Assembly: GCA_964019695.1 (NCBI GenBank)
Contig: OZ026525.1
Location: 83,896,279-83,960,278 of the forward strand
Direction: 5' to 3'
DNA: 64,000 bases
From: Loripinus fragilis
Taxonomy: Eukaryota > Mollusca > Bivalvia > Lucinida > Lucinidae
The notes under the pieces are model-generated. The model saw only the letters and a program-made list of their open reading frames with translations, made no database searches and was not told the DNA's origin. The first letter of the stretch is position 1. Every line of letters begins with the position of its first letter. Position numbers and translations under genes: made by a program. Positions 56,604 to 64,000 of the stretch are shown here, in pieces.

Positions 56604-57739
56604 TTTAAATCTTTTAGTTAACAAGGAGAAGTCTTAGCTGGTACCATTGCAGCAAATAGTGTACATTGGAGGTATGTATCAGTTGAACAAAGGCTTACTT
56701 CTTCCAACTCCAGACAGGGTAGAAAAGATAAAAAGGGCTGTATTAAAAATAAACAACAGTCAAGTTATTGCAAAAGACTATCTACAGCTGCTAGGTCTCA
56801 TGGCACCATGTATAGAAATAATACCATATGCTCGTCTACACATGAGACCTATACAGCTGCACCTGTTGTTTTGGTGGAGACCAGCATCAGGGAATATGGA
56901 AATGGTCATATCATGCTCGTCACACTTAAAACAACATTTGAGCTGGTGGTTACACCCAGTGAAATTTTAAAGGGCAGATTGCTTCAGCCTGTGAGTACAA
57001 TAAAACAATTTCCACGGATGCCTTAAAATAGGGTAGGGGTGGAATGTTATGAAATTCAAGTTACTCAAAGGAAATGGTCTCTTTTAGAAAAGGAGAAACA
57101 TATAAAGTGGCTGTAATTGGAGCAGTAATTTTGACAGTTAAGAAATGTCTGCCACAGTAGAGAGATCAGGCTGTGTTGGTAAGGTCAGAGTAAACACGTG
57201 TGGTACAGTATATAGTGAAGGATGGAGGGACATGCTCACCCCAACTAAGCTACAAAGCATGGGAATTATGGCAAATTGCAATAGACAACAATATACAACT
57301 GAAAGCAGCACACATAGCAGGATGGTTGAACATTTTACTGGACCAGTTTAGTCGCGTGGATATCAGACAGATGGAATGGGAAATAAATGACGTTGTTTTA
57401 GACCAGGTTTTTTTTCAAATATGGGGCAAACTATTGGTAGATCTGTTTGCATCGTATCAGAACCGCAAAATGGAAATATTCTGTTCCTGGCTGGCTCATC
57501 CTCAAGCATTGGCAATGGACGCATTGACAATACTGTGGAATATAATGTTTGCATATGCATTTCCACCAATATGTCTGATACCCCAAGTACTGGAACAGAT
57601 GAAACAAACTCAGTGCACGTTAATATTGATAGCACCACAGTGGCATAGACGTCTTGGTACACTGCAATGCTTCAGATGTGCAATGCACAACCGATACAAT
57701 TACCACTAAGACAAGATCTGTTGAGACAACACAAAACAA

Positions 57740-57965
57740 TTATCTACTAGTATAGGGCAGTTTTAGGTCTGTTTTATGGCATTTGGAGATGAATTGTGTT
57801 TCTAAGTGTATAATTTGATGGTTTGTACAGAGAATTTGGTTGTACATATGGGAATGTGTCCATGATAATAGTGTATATAAGTTGAACTTAAAATACATAA
57901 AGTTAGTACACAGTTGGAAGGCAAGCCACAGGTGAAGATAGAAAAAGAAAGAATACGGGACAGAA
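57740..57965. other. Region just after the DIRS remnant
   Basis: No tyrosine-recombinase motif and no inverted terminal repeat were recognised. Confidence 0.5.
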
Positions 57966-57968
57966 AGA

Positions 57969-58523
57969 TATTACTTGACTTTTCGCTTACTGTAAAGGCG
58001 GCACCTCATGAATGCGTAATAAGGACTAGTCAACCTTAGGCATAGGTAAAAGCTGAAAAGGAGACGTGGTTTCATTCAAAAGTAACTGTATCATCTTGTG
58101 CCTATCTCAGTCATTATTTAGTCCTTAAAACGCCAGCAAAATAACTGCATCTGAAAATGTCTATTTAACATAAGAAGGGAGGCAAACAGTGTGGACCCAG
58201 ATCAGACTGCTCCTACCTACAGGAGCAGTCTGATCTGGATTCACACTGTTTATCTATGAGGCTTCAAATAGTTTAGTGGACGACAAAAAACATACATTTT
58301 GTGATTATGCGCTTTTAGGGTTAATAAATGTGAGTTCTGTGTGTATACGGTTAGGATTTTCATGAAATGCATGCACGTTTGCGCGGCTCAAAAGCTTATT
58401 TACTCTTTACCAAATTATAAATAAAACCTGATTTCCCTTCCTTAGCAGATGAAATAGCCGAAAAACACCCAGATATGAATATTAAAGTTGCCGCCTTTAC
58501 AGTAAGCGAAAAGTCAAGTAATA
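57969..58523. mobile_element. 555-bp non-autonomous DNA transposon, perfect 35-bp inverted ends
   Basis: TATTACTTGACTTTTCGCTT plus ACTGTAAAGGCGGCA (57969-58003) is exactly inverse to 58489-58523. The outermost TA on each side fits a Tc1/mariner-style target. The interior has no transposase but contains the TTAA-type hairpin element at 58124-58324. Perfect ends indicate a recent insertion relative to the rest. Confidence 0.9.
58124..58324. mobile_element. TTAA-type hairpin element, copy 10, nested
   Basis: It holds the hairpin CAAACAGTGTGGACCCAGA then CAGACTGCTCCT / AGGAGCAGTCTG then inverse, and ends TTTTAGGGTTAA (58313-58324). The proposed left end TTAAAACGCC is degenerate. The core arms match 31222-31302. 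Confidence 0.65.
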
Positions 58524-58578
58524 CAGACCATAGCATATTCAGGTGAGTGGTGTTGCTTAGAAATCTATCCAAATGTAT

Positions 58579-58893
58579 ATTCCGTATCAGGTTTGTATTA
58601 GAATAAATAAAATTGGATAATATGCATTCAAGTTATAATTTTATAAATGAAAATACAAATACAAACCTGATACGAATTTCCCTCCAATCCTCCCCTGGTA
58701 TCTTTCCTTTGGTGGACTTTTTACCCGCTGATATAGCGTCATCACGTGATTTTGATCGCGATTATGGGGCGCTTGATTTTAAAGTTTTGTGGACAAATCA
58801 GGGGAGATAATCCTAATATATCTATTTCGTATCAGGTTTGTATTTCCATTCATAGAATTATAACTTGAATACATATTATCCAATTTTGTAAAG
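58579..58893. mobile_element. Inverted-repeat element with 65-bp arms
   Basis: AAAATTGGATAATATGCATT through CAAACCTGATACGAA (58607-58675) pairs with 58829-58893. A third, inverted copy of the CGTATCAGGTTTGTATT end lies just outside at 58581-58597, making a small hairpin with the left arm. The interior is about 150 bp with CCTCCCCTG / CAGGGGAGA near its edges. The short frame at 58613-58810 is not a gene. Confidence 0.8.
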
Positions 58894-58899
58894 TATACA

Positions 58900-60305
58900 C
58901 ATCGCCGCGAGATTTGTATATTCATTTTCATTTAATAAGATTTCTGAATTCTATATTGAACAGTGCAGTTGATGTAATGCTTTTTGTTAACATAAAATCT
59001 TCAGCACTCAATTTAGCTCATTCCGTAGTGTTCTCAATTTGGCATATATACATGCCGGTAGCCCGTTAAATTAGCATTTCAACCTAGTAGTTTAGCTTAT
59101 CAACCCGTTTAGTATTTAAACATCAGTTTATTATTCTGTCATATCAGTAGTATCATAATCATTCTCATATCATCATACGTATTGTCATATCTTAGATATT
59201 CAAATTTTCCAGGAACCATTATTTCAATATAGGTTTCAATTTTACAATCCTTTTGGCTTTGAAAGGTCTGGTGTCCGTCCACATACTTTCAAGCAAAGAA
59301 TACCATTTTGGCAATTGTTAAATTTCTGGATGAAATGGCAATATTTCCTTGGCATTCCAACCATGGAGTAGACTATATGGACTGGATAATTTTGATGTGT
59401 TCTATCATCTCTAGTGTTATATGTAAAAAGTCATATCATTCATATGTATTCATTCCAAGTTTTGCGGTGGGTCCTATCCTAAAATTTATATAAATATTAT
59501 CATATGACGTCGCGCCTGGGAGTGAAATAACGCCATGCAATAAAATCGATAAACCACTATCGGTTTATAGATTTACGGGAAAATTTATGACGTCCATTAC
59601 AACGTTGCGTACATAATGACAAAATTATAACGTTTTTACGCCAGAAATCAGATTTCAAAGTATTTGTCATATGATAAATAGAATCTAACATTCGTGCTCT
59701 TGTATTATTGAATTTATTAAACTCGTTGCGAAAAAGAGTTAAAATGCTCGGCAAGCCTCGCATATTATCTCTTTTCCCCAACTCATTAAAAAAATTCAAT
59801 AAAACATGAGCACTCATGTAAGATTCTATATTTATTTCATTGTATTTATGATATTGGAGAATTCTCCTGGTCGGTATGCTAAGGCATTTCGGAGAAGACC
59901 AAGTTGGGTTTTCCAAGGAAACTGTCCATATGCCATATGGATACTAGGAGTGTCCGTTGGGAAGATATTATAATTTTGCGGGGGTAGGGACCATCGCCTA
60001 ACTTATGATATCCTGAATATCAAGTGAAAACTGTCCTAATTTATGTCATTTATTTGCTAATTTATGTAATTGTGCGTTTTCAATGTGTAATGCCACACAG
60101 AAGAAGTATATGTTTAATTGAACCCCATTCTATGAACCTTTTGGGAACAAATGATGGTGTATGGGCATGTGTGCATATTTGATACATGCATGCATGAACA
60201 TACAACATGGCTTGAGATGTTCTGGTGCTGATAATATTCCGGGTTTGCATTTTTGGCGTCCACAAATGCCGTATTGTTGATTTCGAGGCAGAACACTGTC
60301 GAATA
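58900..60305. other. Intergenic DNA with one unassigned frame
   Basis: Apart from the frame described at 59557-59916, nothing was recognised. Confidence 0.5.
59557..59916 (-). CDS. Unassigned 119-codon frame
   Basis: The predicted protein is polar and basic, with SAHVLLNFFNELGKRDNMRG and LTLFRNEFNKFNNTRARMLD near its centre. These segments read like real coding sequence (amphipathic, balanced composition) rather than translated low-complexity DNA. I do not recognise a domain. It may be an exon-like piece of a repeat-encoded or host protein. No splice sites or promoter were identified. The small palindrome AACCACTATCGGTTTAT overlaps its C-terminal end. Confidence 0.3.
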   Translation of the reverse strand: MENPTWSSPKCLSIPTRRILQYHKYNEINIESYMSAHVLLNFFNELGKRDNMRGLPSILTLFRNEFNKFNNTRARMLDSIYHMTNTLKSDFWRKNVIILSLCTQRCNGRHKFSRKSINR

Positions 60306-60310
60306 GAGGA

Positions 60311-60958
60311 AAATATAGTAAGTGAGTATGATCAGGAAATACCACAATCACAAACTGCAGACAACCCCCTGGCATCGCGAGGAAGAGCCGCTCAACCATC
60401 ACGGGACACCAGGAAGACAAATTAAGTAAAGCAACCAGCTCTCTCTTCCCCATCAAGATGATTGCAATACTAGAATGGACATAACGTAACGTACAACAAA
60501 ACATAGAACAATTACAGACTCCCACAATGGGAGTAACAATAAACAAAAAGTCAACAACAACAGAACCACCGCCTTAGAACGGACAGCAGCCTAAGCCACG
60601 GGGGGGGGGGCTTAAATGCTCTAGATTCTGCTGTTGTTGAAGTACAAGAAATGTTCAGCTCGCATGGAGGCCATCTAACTAATGAAATGTATCATCATGG
60701 GGAAACACTCTAATCAAATTAACACACCATGATGAAACAAAGAAAAGGGCTCATGACTCACTGATAGTCAGAGCTAAAGAAAACAAGTTGAGCCACGGTG
60801 GGTCCAGCTACAGATAAGGATCAGGCACCAACCCACTGATTAAAGCTTTACGTCAGAGCCGTCATAGAGTCTGAGGCCTGACCCACCGTCGTACAATTAA
60901 AGAGGAAACCATAGCTATAAACCGAGATTGGGTTTAAAACTAGGCATGCAGACTATAT
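60311..60958 (-). mobile_element. Penelope-like 3' fragment including the last codons
   Basis: The plus strand shows GTAAGTGAGTATGATCAGGA, CTCTCTTCCCCATCAAGATG, GGAGTAACAATAAACAAAAA, a G-run near 60601, AGCTCGCATGGAGGCC, TTGAGCCACGGTGGGTCC, CTGAGGCCTGACCCACCGTC and CCATAGCTATAAACC. The last two blocks correspond to the end of the coding frame at 39940-40013. This is the longest solo copy and ties the repeat family to its parent element. Confidence 0.85.
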
Positions 60959-60974
60959 TCTGTGTGTGAAATCA

Positions 60975-62020
60975 AACCTTTTCGAGAATGCTATCAAATA
61001 ACCAGAACATCTCTGGAATGGATGTTGTTGTGTGATGTTGTCATATACACCGTATGTAAACTGAAATAAACATCCTGTACCGTTCCTCCGCTAGCTGAAC
61101 ATGAATAACAGCACTCGTGCGTAACCAGTAGTCGGAAAATTTGTGTATTTAGGTACATGTACACGTTTCGATTTATATTGTCAGCGATACAGACAATACA
61201 CATTCGAACAAGGTAAGAAAAGCCATTTTATCTATTTTATTCCGTTTTATTCCATGATTTTAACGGTTTCCTCCTTTGCATTTTGCTTTGTTAAAAAACG
61301 ACTTGCTCACAATCAGAGCCGTTCTGTGTCGAAAACGAGCTTAAATGCCAGATTGCACGGTGGAATTGGCAATCACATGTATACATAATTACATGGTTGT
61401 AACTGTAACAGTTACTTAGATCTATGGAAAAAATGAATTTTAATAGGTGGGCCCTCGCAATTACAGCTGTACCAACAATTCTCACATCAGGATTTCCGAC
61501 AACTGGTAACGCACGAGTGCTGTAATTCATAATGTATAAGGCGTGAGCTAGGAGGAACGGGTACAGGATGTTTCTTTCAGTTTACATACTGTGATATATG
61601 TACATATGAATAAATCGCCCAGTTACGCCAACCATACAAATATTAAGTGCATTACATAAGTTCTATACAACCACAGTGTTTTATTGAAAGAGTTAAGGGT
61701 GGATATTTTTTATATAAAGACTTTAAGACAGGATATAAAACAAGGCCTAGGGGTGGGGGTTAAAAATATAATTTAAAAGATTGAACATTAGTTTTTTGAA
61801 AAGGAGGAAGAGTGTGGTAGAACAGCACAGCATTTCGATGTTTAGGGTAACCTAACACAGATGGCGCAACAGATATAACAACTTTGGATTGACCAATAAG
61901 AACACGCACGTGCGACACAGAGAGACGAGCGCGAAAAAGAAGATCAGCACAACGATTAGACAACAGATCCAGAAGTGAAAGGACCTCAACTTCCAAACCT
62001 TGGAAGGTAAGTTTGATTCA
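60975..62020. other. Intergenic DNA, nothing recognised
   Basis: A palindrome-like pair, GCTAGCTGAACATGAATAACA with CACTCGTGCGTAAC (61090-61130) and its inverse GTAACGCACGAGTGCTGTAA (61506-61525), may mark one more decayed inverted-repeat element. No protein was recognised. Confidence 0.4.
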
Positions 62021-62023
62021 CAA

Positions 62024-62230
62024 TGTAACCTTATTCATGTATTTCTTTACTAACAGCGGCTAGCTCTTGGCCGGCACATAGTGCCATCATAATTTTACAA
62101 CATATCTAATCATATTTATATAAGCAACCAGAGTAGACTATGGTCAGACAGCTCTTACAAGAGCTGCCTGATCTGGGTCTTCTTTGTTTGAAAAAATGTT
62201 AAAACGCGCCTCTATGAGGTAAAGGGTTAA
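62024..62230. mobile_element. TTAA-type hairpin element, copy 11, degraded
   Basis: The core CAGACAGCTCTTA / AAGAGCTGCCTG is followed by ATCTGGGTCTTCTTTGTTTG and the end GGTAAAGGGTTAA (62218-62230). The left end near TGTAACCTTATTC is degenerate. Confidence 0.6.
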
Positions 62231-62239
62231 CAATAGTTT

Positions 62240-62915
62240 TTTCTTCAGCTCAAGGTCACGTTTTCTGTGACGCACACCACTTCTTGTTTTAAATCCCCAA
62301 ATTCCCTCATTTCTTAAAATCATCATTCACTGCTTGAAATAATTAAAACACTTACCTTTATTTGATTTTGTCTCGCTCCAAGTTCCATTCCTTATCATTG
62401 TTGATAAAACACTAATTGCTTAGCTAACAAGCTGATCCCGACTTGGCGTCAAAACTTCAAAGAATTGTTTGTATAAAGTCGAGGAGTTTGGATACTTGAA
62501 TAAAAAATGAGTGAAAATAAATTTATGCTAATTCTTTCTGCAGCGACTGGCTTCGTTTCGAGCAGGCGCAAACTGAGTATACAAAATTTCCCAGCGTCTA
62601 GGTGCTAATACGATGCTGTTGGGTTACATGAAAGTCAACTTGATACACTTTTGCTGTTATGATTCAAAAGCTTTGAGCTCGAGCATCACGCTCGTTTTCA
62701 AGACTTGGTATCCTACAGTTAACTTAAACGTATAATTTCGAGGCCAGAGCTATATTGCGAAAATGAATATGTTGCAATAAAATTAATAGCAACTCTGTCC
62801 CGTTTCGTCACGAGCAGGATCCAAATGACGATACTATCAAATATCTTGGTTTCAGTCGTCATTTGGAAATAAAGCGACAATAGCCAAATGACAAGGGGTC
62901 AAAGTCTGTAATATT
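62240..62915. other. Intergenic DNA before the minisatellite
   Basis: No gene or shared repeat recognised. Confidence 0.5.
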
Positions 62916-62920
62916 TTGCA

Positions 62921-64000
62921 AGGTACAAGTGTAGCTTACCCATGACACCTATTGTGGATGACACAATCACAGACCATACATGTAGCCTACCCATGGCACC
63001 TACAGGAAAAAGCTCAATCGCTGACTAAACTTGTAGCCTGCCTATAGCAGCAGCAGGAAGGGCCACAATAAAAGACTACACATGTAGCCTACACATGGCA
63101 CCAACAGGAATGAACACAATCACTGACTAGATTGTAGCTTACCCATAGCAACAGCAGAAAGGGGCACAATAAAAAACTACACATGTAGTCTTCACATGTC
63201 ACCAACAGGAAGGGGCACAATCACTGAATAGACTTGCAGCCTACTCAGAGCAACAACAGAAATGGGCACACTAAAAGACTACACATGTTGCCTACACATG
63301 TCACCAACAGGAAGGGGCACAATCGCTGACTAGATTGTAGCCTACCCATAGACACAACAGAAAGGTGTTAAATAAAAGACTACACACGTGGCCTCCACAT
63401 GGCACCAACAGGAAGGGGCACAATCACTGACTAGACTTGCAGCCTACCCATAGCAACAAGACATACTATACATGTAGAATACCTATGGCACCAAGGGGAA
63501 AGTCACAATCACAGAAAACACATGTAGACTTCACATGACACCAACAGAAATAGACACAAATACTATAGATGTAACCTACCCAGTGCACCAACATGACGAG
63601 GCACAATCACAGACTATACAGGTAGCCTAGACATGGCACCAACGAGAAGGAGCACAATCACAGATTAGACTAGCCTGGGTCCAATCTATCCATGGCACCA
63701 ACAGACAGGGATACAATCACTGACTATAAATGTAACCTACTCATGGCACCAACAGACAGAGATACAATCACAGACCATAAATGTAACCTACTCATGGCAC
63801 CAACAGACAGAGATACAATCACAGACTATACATGTAACCTACTCATGGCACCAACAGACAGAGGTACAATCACAGACTATACATGTAACCTACTCATAGC
63901 ACCAACAGACAGAGATACAATCACAGACTTTACATGTAACCGACTCATGGCACCAACAGACAGAGATACAATCACAGACTAAACATGTAACCTACTCATG
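62921..64000 (+). repeat. 51-bp minisatellite, about 20 units, runs off the window
   Basis: The unit is GGCACCAACAGACAGAGATA then CAATCACAGACTATACATGT then AACCTACTCAT. Units before about 63690 are diverged and vary in length. The last six are nearly identical. Because 51 is a multiple of three, the homogeneous part stays open and would read as a 17-residue repeat (MAPTDRDTITDYTCNLL). The diverged units carry stops and indels, so a coding role is unlikely. Confidence 0.95.

Larger units (their letters stand above)
55064..57720 (+). pseudogene. DIRS gag tail, reverse transcriptase, RNase H and methyltransferase-like region
   Basis: The gag-like tail is asparagine- and serine-rich (NHNNNYKSSSYFN). 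After the R1 insertion, GGRLRYFLSKWEK opens the polymerase, and a frameshift leads to TNDQWVLSLIKHGYKLEF. Next are STLFLVPKKTGDLRPIINLK, LIDLQDVYFHIPLHKHHRKY, FKVLPFGPKSCPRTLANVV and YLGDWFLLN, where the canonical YLDD has lost one aspartate. IVYIGGMYQLNKG follows. RNase H and later parts include YKAWELWQIAIDNNIQLKAA, HIAGWLN, LVDLFASYQNR and AYAFPPICLIPQVLEQ. Multiple stops and frameshifts are present. Confidence 0.85.
55064..57730 (+). mobile_element. DIRS-type retroelement, inactive and incomplete
   Basis: The order is a gag-like tail (55064-55282), an R1 insertion, the reverse transcriptase (55710-56600 with a nested insertion), RNase H and the DIRS methyltransferase-like region (to about 57710). 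DIRS elements normally also encode a tyrosine recombinase and have split or inverted terminal repeats. Neither was found downstream, so the 3' half of the element is missing. Confidence 0.8.

Noticed and set aside
57740..57965. Tyrosine recombinase downstream of the DIRS polymerase
   Set aside because: Looked for because DIRS elements encode one. No open frame or R-H-R-Y-like arrangement was seen.

Overview
This window looks like repeat-rich intergenic or intronic DNA from an invertebrate animal, most plausibly a bivalve mollusc. It is AT-rich, has no long open frame that reads as a host gene, and has no rRNA, no stand-alone tRNA gene and no CRISPR array. What it does hold is a dense, nested layer of degraded transposable elements: a CR1/L2-type LINE, a Penelope-like reverse transcriptase element, a DIRS-type retroelement, tRNA-derived SINEs, many small inverted-repeat elements, and several minisatellites. 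The bivalve assignment is an inference from this mix, with no host gene to anchor it.

Layout. 0-12 kb: small dispersed repeats, a 4-copy tandem repeat, a 160-bp tandem duplication, TTAA-bounded hairpin elements and two short elements with clear terminal inverted repeats near 11.5-12 kb. 12.4-16.8 kb: a 32-bp minisatellite, a 300-bp direct duplication and a tRNA-SINE with a 10-bp target duplication. 17.8-23 kb: more TTAA hairpin elements, a 1.77-kb inverted-repeat element carrying a recurring TGTAAC motif, and a 249-bp element with long arms. 23-36 kb: sparse dispersed repeats, a possible DIRS gag remnant, and Penelope-type 3' fragments.

36.7-41 kb: a LINE 3' stub, then a nearly complete but dead Penelope-like element. 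A shorter copy of its own family interrupts its polymerase, and a module of its 3' untranslated region is triplicated. 42-46 kb: a 1.8-kb minisatellite and a 1.04-kb inverted-repeat element. 47.6-50.5 kb: a 5'-truncated CR1/L2-type LINE on the minus strand. 50.7-52.7 kb: a 374-bp GC-rich palindrome between 160-bp direct repeats. 55-57.7 kb: a dead DIRS element with two nested insertions. 58-64 kb: nested small elements and a 51-bp minisatellite that runs off the window.

The main synthesis is that most of the 0.2-0.65-kb dispersed repeats are not independent. One large family is the shared 3' end of the Penelope-like element, and a second family (copies near 32.8, 33.1, 36.9 and 55.3 kb) is a diverged relative of the same 3' end. 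About eleven hairpin-cored repeats carry TTAACCC...GGGTTAA ends or remnants of them, which points to piggyBac-type mobilisation. No element in the window appears able to move by itself: each polymerase frame carries frameshifts, stops or a lost catalytic aspartate.
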